A stretch of 64,000 nt of DNA from contig CANLKV010000002.1 in the NCBI GenBank assembly GCA_947491755.1, positions 620,001 to 684,000 of the forward strand, in the 5' to 3' direction. The stretch comes from an uncultured Nonlabens sp. (GTDB lineage Bacteria > Bacteroidota > Bacteroidia > Flavobacteriales > Flavobacteriaceae). A model generated the notes under the pieces. That model searched no databases, was not told where the DNA came from, and saw only the letters and a program-made list of their open reading frames with translations. The translations under genes were made by a program, and so were the position numbers. Of this stretch, positions 7,352-16,036 are shown in pieces (position 1 is the stretch's first letter; every line of letters starts with the position of its first letter).

Positions 7352-10279
7352 TTAATCAATGATCGCATCATAAATAATTTGTTGGATATCTGTTCTGATA
7401 TTTTTTTCAATTAAAAACCGATTATTAGCATCTGGATAGACGCGATTTGATAGAAAAACGTAAACTAGTTCTTCATCTGGATCCGCCCATGTATAGGCTC
7501 CTGTAAAACCACTATGACCAAAACTGCTGTCGCTCGTGCAATTACATGTATTACCGACGTTATCTAATGAAGGTTTATCGAGCCCTAAACCTCGTCTCAC
7601 TTTTTCACTTTCATAGTAGCGGTGGTTAAATTTATCAAAGGTTTTTGCCTTAAAGTAGGTACGCCCGCCATAGGTCCCTTTTTGCAAATACATCTGCATC
7701 ATTTTTGCCACGTCATTTGCATTTGAGAATAAACCCGCATGACCACCTATTCCTCCCTGCATGGCGGCACCCTGATCATGAACGTAGCCTTGAATTAATT
7801 GGTTTCTAAATATTTGATCATTTTCCGTAGGTACTATATCTTTTTTATCAAATTTTTTGATGGGAAGGTATCCAGTGCGATTCATACCCATAGGCTTGTA
7901 AAAATGATCCTGGGTTAGCTCGTCCAGGTTTTTTTTGTAGTAACTTTCTATGTAATCCTTAAATATGTAATAAGGTAAATCACTGTATTTATATCGACGC
8001 TTCTCGAGCAAATCACTGGTGGCTATTCTATTAAAAATAGTGTCGTAGACTATTGGACTGGCATAAAAATGGTCAGCAACCTCGACAGGATACTGTTTAG
8101 TCTTGACGGGAGAGTAATAAGTTTTAAGTGGTTTTGCCTCAATGGAATCAAGGGTATATCTATAAAATGGTATCCATGGTTTTAATCCTGCATAATGTGA
8201 TAGCATTTCTCGTGGAGTAATACTCGCTTTGTTGCTTGCAAGATACTTGTCGCTTAATCTTCCTAAAGGTTCATCTAAAGAGAATAATTTACGATCTTCC
8301 AGCTCTACAATTAAGGGTAGCGTAGCTAGTATTTTAGTTACTGATGCTACATCATAAACACTTTCAGAATTTACAGGCACACTATTATCGTAAGTAAAAT
8401 TGCCGTAGGACTTATTAAAAACCACTTTGCCTTTTCTAGCAACTAGTATTTGCATCCCTGGTGCTCCTTTGTTTTCAATCGTATACTGCGCTACAGAATC
8501 AATTCTAGATAACTGCCTTGCATCTAAACCTACACTAGCTGGTGTATTGCCGTAAGACAAACGCTTGATAGCACTTATTTTTATGCCTTGACCCTCCTTA
8601 AATTTACCTGCACTAACAGGCAGTTTACCTTGTATATCTCGTGCTCCAAAAATCATTTGAGCACTCAATCGCTGGCTCCACGAGCTATTTTGATAAGACA
8701 CGAGTAACGACTCAATGTTTGTAATGGTTCTCAATTGACCTAGTACGTAAGGATTCACAAACAGGTCTACAATCACACGGTGCTTGCGGCTTATTTCATA
8801 TAAATACGTAAGCTCCTTGGTAGTTAATTGATAGGACTTCCACGGTGAGGCATTACTGCGATGGAATCCTATAATCACTGTGTTATAACTAGAAAGGCGT
8901 GACATAAGTGACGACAAGTCTGCAGCCTCTATTTTATCCACGGCGGTATAACGATTCAGCTCTTTCAAAAACTCATCACCTGTATCATCTCCCAGATGGA
9001 CATAAGCGATATTTTTAATTTCTAGGTCTCGCAAGGGCAGCAGCTTTTTGTCATTTTTTAAAAGCGTTATTGCTTGCTCCATGGCGTTCTCATAGACTAT
9101 CTCGTCCTCCTCAGTTGAAAGGTCTGCGATAAGGTTTTCTGTATTTATAAGAGTATAATCATGGAGTCCCACCTTATACTTTGCCATTAAAATTTTACGC
9201 ACACTATACTCAAGGCGCTCTGGACTTACCTCGCCCGTATCAATGGCTCTTTTAATTGTTGCTATTGCTGTAGGGACATCTTCTGATATCAATAAAACAT
9301 CATTTCCTGCTTTAAAAGCAGCGAGATCAATATCTCCTGGTTTGCTGAAGTTACTGGCGCCTTTCATATTGAGGGCATCTGTAAAAATCAACCCGTTAAA
9401 TTGCAAACTATCCCTAAGCATGGTGGTCACCACTTTCTGGCTGATGCTCGTGGGATAACCAGACCTAGATTCTAGACTAGGGATATTGAGGTGGGCAACC
9501 ATGACACTGGAAAGTCCATGCTTGATCAATCTCTTGTATGGGTAGAGCTCTATACTATCGATGCGTGCAGCAGTAAAGTCAACTGTTGGTAAGGTTTTGT
9601 GACTGTCTTGATCTGTATCACCGTGTCCTGGAAAATGTTTTGCACAAGCCAGTGTACCTGTACTTTGCATGCCTTTCATAAATGCAAATGACTTCTGTGT
9701 TACATTCTCTCTGTCCTCACCAAAACTGCGGTTCCCAATAATTGGATTATCTGGATTTGTGTTAATATCTACATCTGGGGCAAAATTAATGTGCACCCCT
9801 AGTCTTTTACAATGTTCCCCTATACGTCTACCTACCTCATAGCTGGTGGTAGATTGTCGAGCTGCCCCTAGCGTCATATTCCATGGAAAAGCATAAACAC
9901 TATCCAGTCGCATAGCAAGGCCCCACTCTGCATCCATTGCGATCAATAAAGGGGTTTTAGAAGCTTGTTGCAACTCATTAGTCAAGCGCGCTTGCTGGAT
10001 AGGACCTCCCTTAGAAAAAATCACCCCTCCTATCTTATACTCTGCTACAAGTTTGCGTACACGATCGACATGCGCTTTTTCTTTATTAGAAAAAAGATCC
10101 ACCATAAATAATTGACCTATTCGCTCCTCCAGGGTAAGTGATTGATACACGCTATCCACCCATTGTTGTTGAGATTCAATCTGGGGCGCAATCAATGGGT
10201 GTGAGGTTTGTTGAGAGTACGCTTTCGCGAAAGCGAGAACCATAATCAACCTATATACATTCTTCATCATAGTCTTCAA
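7352..10279 (-). CDS. GH3 beta-N-acetylglucosaminidase fused to class C beta-lactamase-like serine hydrolase
   Basis: This 975-residue secreted protein joins two enzymes. Residues 1-23 are a signal peptide whose end (AFAKAYSQQ) is encoded by the dispersed palindrome. Residues of about 45-380 form a NagZ-like GH3 domain with KHFPGHGDTDQDSH (214-227, the Asp/His general acid loop) and the predicted nucleophile Asp301 in FTDALNMKG. Residues of about 585-975 form a penicillin-binding-protein/beta-lactamase class C domain with SVTK (Ser646, Lys649), YSD (765-767) and HSGFTG (922-927). The likely role is periplasmic peptidoglycan or muropeptide processing: removal of GlcNAc plus peptide or ester hydrolysis. 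The fusion is familiar in Bacteroidota; the substrate of the second domain is not known to me. It lies 12 bp upstream of bshA. Confidence 0.88.
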   Translation of the reverse strand: MKTMMKNVYRLIMVLAFAKAYSQQTSHPLIAPQIESQQQWVDSVYQSLTLEERIGQLFMVDLFSNKEKAHVDRVRKLVAEYKIGGVIFSKGGPIQQARLTNELQQASKTPLLIAMDAEWGLAMRLDSVYAFPWNMTLGAARQSTTSYEVGRRIGEHCKRLGVHINFAPDVDINTNPDNPIIGNRSFGEDRENVTQKSFAFMKGMQSTGTLACAKHFPGHGDTDQDSHKTLPTVDFTAARIDSIELYPYKRLIKHGLSSVMVAHLNIPSLESRSGYPTSISQKVVTTMLRDSLQFNGLIFTDALNMKGASNFSKPGDIDLAAFKAGNDVLLISEDVPTAIATIKRAIDTGEVSPERLEYSVRKILMAKYKVGLHDYTLINTENLIADLSTEEDEIVYENAMEQAITLLKNDKKLLPLRDLEIKNIAYVHLGDDTGDEFLKELNRYTAVDKIEAADLSSLMSRLSSYNTVIIGFHRSNASPWKSYQLTTKELTYLYEISRKHRVIVDLFVNPYVLGQLRTITNIESLLVSYQNSSWSQRLSAQMIFGARDIQGKLPVSAGKFKEGQGIKISAIKRLSYGNTPASVGLDARQLSRIDSVAQYTIENKGAPGMQILVARKGKVVFNKSYGNFTYDNSVPVNSESVYDVASVTKILATLPLIVELEDRKLFSLDEPLGRLSDKYLASNKASITPREMLSHYAGLKPWIPFYRYTLDSIEAKPLKTYYSPVKTKQYPVEVADHFYASPIVYDTIFNRIATSDLLEKRRYKYSDLPYYIFKDYIESYYKKNLDELTQDHFYKPMGMNRTGYLPIKKFDKKDIVPTENDQIFRNQLIQGYVHDQGAAMQGGIGGHAGLFSNANDVAKMMQMYLQKGTYGGRTYFKAKTFDKFNHRYYESEKVRRGLGLDKPSLDNVGNTCNCTSDSSFGHSGFTGAYTWADPDEELVYVFLSNRVYPDANNRFLIEKNIRTDIQQIIYDAIID
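10220..10235. repeat. Dispersed palindrome copy 3 (perfect, in a signal peptide)
   Basis: A perfect copy encodes residues 16-20 (AFAKA) at the end of the signal peptide of the GH3/beta-lactamase-like protein. Confidence 0.95.
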
Positions 10280-10421
10280 TTACAACTGGCTTGCAGAAAT
10301 CGGTTTGTAATTCCTATTTCTAAATATATTGAAATTAGCAAGGATCTATAGCGAACTTTGTGGTAAAAAACATCATATTTTCCACAGGTTGTACCTAGTG
10401 TTGATTGATGTATCACGCAAA

Positions 10422-10907
10422 TTATTTGAAGAAACGTGCATGCCAGCTTTCTGATGCCGGAACCTCCCAGTAGTCTTTGTACTCTCCTACTGTTTGTACT
10501 AGATTATTAAACACAATGGTATTTGCACTAACTGATTTGGCTTTTGCCATTTTACGAAAATCTGCAAGATCCTTATAAGCTACGTAAGGGCCATTTTTAA
10601 AACTTACATTCATCTTATCCATCAGGTCTATATCAAACTCCTTCTCCACTCTCTGAATAAAATGTACCGAGGAATCGATCGAGCAACCAGTGGCACCTGC
10701 CTCTGTCTGATCTAAACCTAAAACTATAAAACGATTATATGGCATGTCATATCCTGCCTTGAGATCTTTACCGTGTGCAGTCCATTGCTGCAAGAATAAA
10801 TCCAATTGCGGTCGTAAGATGGATAGTTCCTCTTCTTTAAAAGGACGATTGGCCTGATAGATCCAGACTCTTGCATCATCTGGAAGACTTTTAAAATCAA
10901 CGAGCAT
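10422..10907 (-). CDS. Conserved Bacteroidota protein of unknown function
   Basis: The 161-residue soluble protein has no signal peptide, no membrane segment and no Walker motifs. Orthologues are, to my recollection, sometimes labelled 'ABC transporter ATPase', but nothing in the sequence supports that label. Visible segments include DARVWIYQANRPF at the N-terminus and an aromatic C-terminus (YWEVPASESWHARFF). It is the last gene of the run amidase / MCE protein / iron-sulfur proteins, 170 bp after the CCG protein. It may therefore be a late member of that operon or have its own promoter. No function is assigned. Confidence 0.7.
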   Translation of the reverse strand: MLVDFKSLPDDARVWIYQANRPFKEEELSILRPQLDLFLQQWTAHGKDLKAGYDMPYNRFIVLGLDQTEAGATGCSIDSSVHFIQRVEKEFDIDLMDKMNVSFKNGPYVAYKDLADFRKMAKAKSVSANTIVFNNLVQTVGEYKDYWEVPASESWHARFFK

Positions 10908-11077
10908 TATTCAAGTTTTTTATTAAAGGTATGGTTGGTAAGTCTATAAAGGTGGTAATAGTCAACTCGTAGGGTAAGTCATAGCATCAATAACTCTATG
11001 ATCTCCAACTGTTTTGATTAACAAAACGGACAGCACATCATTATAAATTTGACTCGATCTACAGCACAACTAACTTT

Positions 11078-11869
11078 CTACAGATCTTCTGCATTTGCAA
11101 TCAACTCTGCAACATCTAGAACCTCAACTTTTCCTTCTTTTTCTGCAGCTTTTATACCGTCACTCATCATGGTGTTACAAAATGGACAGGCTGCTGCAAT
11201 AATATCTGCACCGGTCTCTAGTGCCTCGTCTGTACGCTCGATGTTGATATCCTTTTTACCTTCCTCTGGTTCTTTAAACATTTGGGCACCACCAGCACCA
11301 CAACACAAACCATTACGACGGCTGCGTTTCATTTCTACTAGTGCAGCATCCAGTTTTTCTATGAGATCACGTGGAGCCTCATAAATTTCATTTGCTCTAC
11401 CCAGATAACAAGGATCATGATAAGTGATTTTCTTACCCTTAAATTTTCCTCCTTCTATTGTTAAACGTCCAGTAGCAATCAAATCTTTGAGAAACGAAGT
11501 GTGATGAATCACTTCATAATTACCTCCCAGTTCTGGATATTCATTTTTAAGGGTATTAAAACAGTGCGGACACGCAGTCACTATGCGTTTGATTTCATAA
11601 CCATTCAAGGTCTCAATATTCATCATTGCCTGCATCTGGAATAGGAATTCGTTCCCTGCTCTTTTTGCTGGATCTCCTGTACAACTTTCCTCTGCCCCTA
11701 AAACAGCAAACTCCACACCGGCTTTGTGTAATAATTTTACAAATGCTTTAGTTATTTTTTTGGAACGGTCGTCAAAGCTACCGCTGCATCCCACCCAGAA
11801 CAATACTTCTGGCTGTTTATCTTGTGCGATAAACTCTGCTACTGTAGGAACCTTAATTCTTTCACTCAT
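11078..11869 (-). CDS. CCG-domain iron-sulfur protein (HdrB/HdrD C-terminal type)
   Basis: The 263-residue protein contains two cysteine-rich CCG-type modules: Cys28, Cys63, Cys100 and Cys103 (CPHC) in the first, and Cys154, Cys189-Cys190 (CCGAGG) and a CPFC pair near residues 229-232 in the second. Such domains bind a non-cubane or special 4Fe-4S cluster in heterodisulfide reductase HdrB/HdrD, glycolate oxidase GlcF and related thiol/disulfide redox proteins. Its partner is probably the membrane ferredoxin-type protein encoded two genes upstream. Together they would equal an HdrD/DsrK-like unit split over two polypeptides. The physiological electron acceptor cannot be told. Confidence 0.82.
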   Translation of the reverse strand: MSERIKVPTVAEFIAQDKQPEVLFWVGCSGSFDDRSKKITKAFVKLLHKAGVEFAVLGAEESCTGDPAKRAGNEFLFQMQAMMNIETLNGYEIKRIVTACPHCFNTLKNEYPELGGNYEVIHHTSFLKDLIATGRLTIEGGKFKGKKITYHDPCYLGRANEIYEAPRDLIEKLDAALVEMKRSRRNGLCCGAGGAQMFKEPEEGKKDINIERTDEALETGADIIAAACPFCNTMMSDGIKAAEKEGKVEVLDVAELIANAEDL

Positions 11870-11975
11870 AATCAGTATGACTTGAAGTTTTGAATTAAAT
11901 CAAAACTGTTTGTTGTGTATTTCTATGTTGCGTTTAAGCAGTTGCATTTTTAGTTGTGGGATAACGGCACATTCT

Positions 11976-12404
11976 TTATTCTCCTTTGAAAACCTCTATA
12001 GTTGCTTCTTTCTCTACTAGGTTTGTAAATTCTCCCTTATACCTAGTAGCACGTACAATATGATTATCGATCCAGTGATAATTCCCTCCTCGAGGTTTAC
12101 CCATGAGCAAACTGTGATACTTGAAACCATGCCTGTCTAACCAGTCAGTGGTTACCTCACGATGCTCCTCTGTGCGAGAAGTAAAGAAACAAATTTTATG
12201 ACCTTGATCATACCACCCGTTGAGTGTTTTAAGGGCGTCTAGAAAGGGCTGGCAAGTGGCCATTCGCTCCGGCTCCTCGTTAGGCACATCATCTGTAATG
12301 GTACCGTCTATATCGATCAAATAATTTTTCACACCATCTGCAAGCACAGGACTTATTAATGCGCCGCTTTTGTCTTTTGTTTCAATAAAGTTATCGTCGC
12401 TCAT
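11976..12404 (-). CDS. HAD-superfamily phosphatase-like protein
   Basis: The 142-residue protein shows HAD motif I as DIDGTITDD (Asp31, Asp33), motif II as FFTSRTEEH, and a late WIDNH segment resembling the acidic motif. It lacks a large cap domain, so it is a small HAD member that may act on a large or polymeric substrate. Similar proteins are sometimes labelled phosphoheptose isomerase, which the sequence does not support. Its ATG overlaps the stop of the upstream iron-sulfur gene as TAATG, implying translational coupling and a functional link to the redox pair around it. The substrate is unknown. Confidence 0.72.
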   Translation of the reverse strand: MSDDNFIETKDKSGALISPVLADGVKNYLIDIDGTITDDVPNEEPERMATCQPFLDALKTLNGWYDQGHKICFFTSRTEEHREVTTDWLDRHGFKYHSLLMGKPRGGNYHWIDNHIVRATRYKGEFTNLVEKEATIEVFKGE

Positions 12405-13774
12405 TATAATTCGTTTGCCCAGTTTAAACGATCCATTTGATTATACGGCCATGGTGCACCGTTGTTTTCTATATTACCCATCGTCACATTAAGCTCATTA
12501 GGGGCCGCACTATTCTCTAGTACTAAATACCTCCTCATATCCATAATAATGCTAAGCGGATCTATCCCTATAGGACATGCCTCGACACAAGCGTTACAGG
12601 TAGTACAAGCCCACAATTCTTCTGTAGTAATATAGTCATTCAATAATGTTTTACCGTCATCTTTCCATGATCCTTCCTTATTAATGATGGCACCTACATC
12701 TTCTAGTCGGTCTCGCGTGTCCATCATTATTTTACGCGGACTCAGTTTTTTACCCGTGATATTGGCAGGACACTCTGCTGTACAACGACCACATTCTGTA
12801 CATGTGTAAGCATTTAACAGTTGTACCTGATTCAAATCAAAAATATCTTGCGCGCCTAGGGCCGCAGGCGTTTCATCTTGGGTGTCATTATCTGGAGCTG
12901 CAAACGGATCTGCATTAGGATCCATCATCAATTTAACCTCGGCAGTTACCGCTTCCATATTAGTAAACTGTCCCTTAGGTGTGAGTTTTGCCAGCCACAC
13001 ATTAGGAAATGCCAGCATTATATGCAAATGTTTAGACCAGTATAAATAATTAAGAAAAATCAAGATTCCCACAATGTGTGCCCACCAGCAAGCTCTCTCG
13101 ATCATATAGAGGCTTTCAAAACTCAAGTTTTCATACCATGGGGTCATCCAACTACTTATAGGAAAACTACCAGTAATTGAATTTCCATGCACGTAATGCA
13201 TAGCTGCCTCACTAGTAAAGGTACCGTTAAGGACTCCTTGCTGTATCGCTAGATCGGTAGCATTCATCGTTAAGAAAAGTCCCATAAGGATTACCTCAAA
13301 ATACAAAATATAATTTGCGTCATTTTTAGGCCAGCCTTTCAGTTCTCTAGCAAGGAAACGACGTATGTTCATTATATTTCTTCTGGTCCAGAATAATACA
13401 ACGGTAACCAGAACAAGAAATGCCAAAATCTCAAATGTGGCAATGAGTACATCATAAACACTACCTAGAAATGGTGCAAAAATGCGGTGTTGTCCTGTAA
13501 GTCCATCAATCACTATTTCAAGAACCTCAATATTGATGATAACAAATCCTACATACACCACAACATGCAGAAATCCAGCAATAGGCCTGCGTACCATTTT
13601 TGATTGTCCTAAAGCAATTTTGGCCATTTGAGACCAGCGTTCTTTTTTTCTATCAGAACGATTGATCGCTCTACCTAGTTTAATATTGCGCAGCATCTTA
13701 CGTATGTTGCTGGCAAAATAACTTACCATTCCTATGAGTAAGATGGCAAATATGATATTAGGGATATACTCCAT
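12404..13774 (-). CDS. Membrane (4Fe-4S) ferredoxin-type oxidoreductase, NarI/DsrM-like N-terminus
   Basis: The 456-residue protein starts with several transmembrane helices (about residues 5-22, 68-90, 107-128, 157-175, 232-245), with histidines that could bind heme as in NarI/DsrM/HdrE. It ends with two ferredoxin motifs: Cys325, 328, 331 and 335 (CTECGRCTAEC) and Cys390, 393, 396 and 400 (CTTCNACVEAC). It likely passes electrons between the quinone pool and the CCG iron-sulfur protein encoded two genes downstream. It starts 3 bp after the MCE gene stop and overlaps the HAD gene by one base, so it sits in a tight operon. The redox partner remains inferred. Confidence 0.82.
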   Translation of the reverse strand: MEYIPNIIFAILLIGMVSYFASNIRKMLRNIKLGRAINRSDRKKERWSQMAKIALGQSKMVRRPIAGFLHVVVYVGFVIINIEVLEIVIDGLTGQHRIFAPFLGSVYDVLIATFEILAFLVLVTVVLFWTRRNIMNIRRFLARELKGWPKNDANYILYFEVILMGLFLTMNATDLAIQQGVLNGTFTSEAAMHYVHGNSITGSFPISSWMTPWYENLSFESLYMIERACWWAHIVGILIFLNYLYWSKHLHIMLAFPNVWLAKLTPKGQFTNMEAVTAEVKLMMDPNADPFAAPDNDTQDETPAALGAQDIFDLNQVQLLNAYTCTECGRCTAECPANITGKKLSPRKIMMDTRDRLEDVGAIINKEGSWKDDGKTLLNDYITTEELWACTTCNACVEACPIGIDPLSIIMDMRRYLVLENSAAPNELNVTMGNIENNGAPWPYNQMDRLNWANEL

Positions 13775-13777
13775 GAA

Positions 13778-14731
13778 TTATAACTTACGGTCTTCTGGTT
13801 CTACGTATTCTTTATTCTTTTTCCCGAACAATGATATATTGATATATCGTGTAGGGTTTAATTTGACATCTTGCAACAACATTTCTGCTTGTCTAGTGGC
13901 GCGCTCTAGGTTTGTATATAGTCGGTCGTCTGTCATGAGCTTACCCAGGGTTCCCTCACCTTCATTCACATTCTCAAGGACGACATTAAAATTTCCTATT
14001 GTAGTTTCCAGATCTTTAACAACGCTAGCTATTTCTAGCCGCGCAAGAGTATCAGATATTTTTGCAAAATTCTCTGAGGTACGATCTAAATTTTTGATGG
14101 TATTTGAAAGATCTTTTTCATTGCTAACAAGAAAACGGTTGACATTGCCAGAAAGCCCTCGTATTTCTATCAATGTACTATTGACTTCATTCAAGCTTTG
14201 AACAATCGCTTTGCGTGTATTAGGATTAAGGGTTTCATTTACAGCGGTAAGAACACTATCAGCACTAACCACCATGTGTTCAATTTTCTCTTTGAGAGGT
14301 ATAAATTCACTCATGATTTGACCTTCTAATCCACTATCAATTTTAGATTGTAAGGTATCACCAGGTGTTGCCATACCTTTTTGAGAATCAAAATCTGGAA
14401 TAATTGCTAGTGCTTTACCGCCTATAATACCTGTACTGTAAACGGTGGCAACACTTTCCTTTGAAAAACTAAACTTTTCATCTACGTGAAATTTTACAAT
14501 CAACCGACCTTTTGAGTCAAGAAAATCTATATCATCGATATTTCCTACGACTAAACCATTAATGGTCACAGGGGCAGATTTTGTCAAGCCCTCTACATTA
14601 TCATATACTGCATAAAATGAGCGGTCTGGGGTAAGTAGATTGCGTCCCTTTAAAAAAGAGTATCCAAAAACGAAAAGTGCAATGGCACCTGCCGTAAGAA
14701 GCCCAACTTTAATTTCCTTAGTAAATTTCAT
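13778..14731 (-). CDS. MlaD-like MCE-domain lipid transport protein
   Basis: The 317-residue protein has one N-terminal transmembrane anchor (KVGLLTAGAIALFVFGYSF), then a single MCE domain at about residues 38-115 (GLTKSAPVTINGLVVGNI, GIIGGKALAI), then a long alpha-helical region of about 200 residues. MCE proteins form hexameric rings or tunnels that move phospholipids between inner and outer membranes, with an MlaEF-type ABC transporter. No such transporter is in the window. The gene lies 72 bp downstream of the amidase and 3 bp upstream of the iron-sulfur gene. Confidence 0.88.
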   Translation of the reverse strand: MKFTKEIKVGLLTAGAIALFVFGYSFLKGRNLLTPDRSFYAVYDNVEGLTKSAPVTINGLVVGNIDDIDFLDSKGRLIVKFHVDEKFSFSKESVATVYSTGIIGGKALAIIPDFDSQKGMATPGDTLQSKIDSGLEGQIMSEFIPLKEKIEHMVVSADSVLTAVNETLNPNTRKAIVQSLNEVNSTLIEIRGLSGNVNRFLVSNEKDLSNTIKNLDRTSENFAKISDTLARLEIASVVKDLETTIGNFNVVLENVNEGEGTLGKLMTDDRLYTNLERATRQAEMLLQDVKLNPTRYINISLFGKKNKEYVEPEDRKL

Positions 14732-14803
14732 TCACTTGTGATTTCTACAAATGTAAATATAAGACTTGGCTCTGTACTAGGCCTAACAATTAATTAGTAC
14801 AAA

Positions 14804-15892
14804 TTACAAACGGCGTCTTTCACCATTCTCCTCAATGATAATAAAAGCAGATGGATATCCTTTTTCTCTAGCTTGTTTCTGGAGTGATTCTGCTTCCTTG
14901 AGGGAGCTCGTACTGCCTGTAAAATATCGATACAATGCCCCATCTTTTTCTCGAGAAATGTCTGGTAGCTTATTAAAATTATACGATTTAGGTTCTATAG
15001 CACGACTACCAGCCGCTATTTGCACTTTATAGATTGTGGAGTTTTCCTGCACAGTATTCTCAGACCTTTTTTGCGGCGTTTTATCGGTTATGTTTTCCGA
15101 CACATTTACATCCCGGGTATTCTTATAAGCAATGATTCCCTCATAAATGCTATTTACGACTTGCTGTTGACCGGTAGAACTGGTTAAATATTTACGTTCT
15201 TCTGGATTTGATAGAAATCCTATTTCTACTAAGACACTAGGCATGTAAGACTTTAGGAGTACCACAAACCAATTTTGTTTTACACCACGATTTGTTCGTT
15301 TGACTTTAGAAGCAAATTGATCCTGGATCATAGCAGCAAGCTCAATACTCTCTTCCATATACACCTCCTGGGTCAAGACGCTTGTTGCATATGAAGAAGG
15401 GTCGTTAGGATCAAATCCATCATAATTCTCTTCATAATCATCCTCTAATAGGATAACGCTGTTCTCCTTCATTACCACATCCAGATTGTCTTTGCTTTTG
15501 GTCAACCCCAGTACCCAGGTCTCGTTACCATTTGCCTGCTCCTTGTGAAAACCGTTACAATGAATAGATACAAATAAATCGGCTTGTGCTTTGTTAGCGA
15601 TATTAGCGCGTTCATTTAACTTAACAAATACATCTGTTTTTCTCGTGTAAATAACCTCGATATCTTTGTGAGACTCTAACTTTTTGCCCACGGCTAGCAC
15701 CGTTTTTAAAGCGACATCTTTTTCATACACGCCATGTTTAGAATTGCCTCCATCATCTCCCCCATGACCCGCATCTAGCACTACTTTAAACTTCCTGTCT
15801 GTGGGTGGGTCTGTAAGTGTACTGCCCAGTAAGTCGGGAGCATATAGTTGTATGGTAATAAAAACAATAAGTAGCAGTATTTTCGTTTTCAT
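14804..15892 (-). CDS. N-acetylmuramoyl-L-alanine amidase with SPOR-like C-terminus
   Basis: The 362-residue protein is an Amidase_3 (AmiC-type) zinc enzyme that removes stem peptides from peptidoglycan. ATG 15892 was chosen because it starts a good signal peptide (MKTKILLLIVF); a longer in-frame start at 15961 would place the dispersed palindrome in the coding region and bury the signal. The zinc ligands appear in LDAGHGGDDGG (His43), in the Glu of GVYEKDVAL, and in SIHCNGF. LVEIGFLSN carries the catalytic Glu. The C-terminal 75 residues or so (YKVQIAAGS, YRYFTGS) look like a SPOR domain that would bind denuded glycan at the septum. It heads the operon with the MCE and iron-sulfur genes. Confidence 0.88.
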   Translation of the reverse strand: MKTKILLLIVFITIQLYAPDLLGSTLTDPPTDRKFKVVLDAGHGGDDGGNSKHGVYEKDVALKTVLAVGKKLESHKDIEVIYTRKTDVFVKLNERANIANKAQADLFVSIHCNGFHKEQANGNETWVLGLTKSKDNLDVVMKENSVILLEDDYEENYDGFDPNDPSSYATSVLTQEVYMEESIELAAMIQDQFASKVKRTNRGVKQNWFVVLLKSYMPSVLVEIGFLSNPEERKYLTSSTGQQQVVNSIYEGIIAYKNTRDVNVSENITDKTPQKRSENTVQENSTIYKVQIAAGSRAIEPKSYNFNKLPDISREKDGALYRYFTGSTSSLKEAESLQKQAREKGYPSAFIIIEENGERRRL

Positions 15893-15931
15893 AAAGAGCA
15901 TCATCTGTTGCAAAAAAGGTATCGGTAAGTT

Positions 15932-15947
15932 CGCTTTCGCGAAAGCG
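15932..15947. repeat. Dispersed palindrome copy 4 (perfect, upstream of the amidase)
   Basis: A perfect copy lies 40 bp upstream of the chosen amidase start, in the amidase/lptD intergenic region. If the longer start were used it would encode AFAKA. Confidence 0.95.
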
Positions 15948-16036
15948 TAATTATCAAACAATCCCTTAGAAATTATATGTAGTTTTGACTTTTCAAAAAC
16001 CAGACCAATTCTTTAACGAATATACCCCAGTCTAGA

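Noticed and set aside
10422..10907. ABC transporter ATPase label for the 161-residue protein
   Set aside because: No Walker A, signature or Walker B motif is present.
15893..15961. N-terminal extension of the amidase containing AFAKA
   Set aside because: The shorter start gives a normal signal peptide; the extension would place about 23 residues before it.
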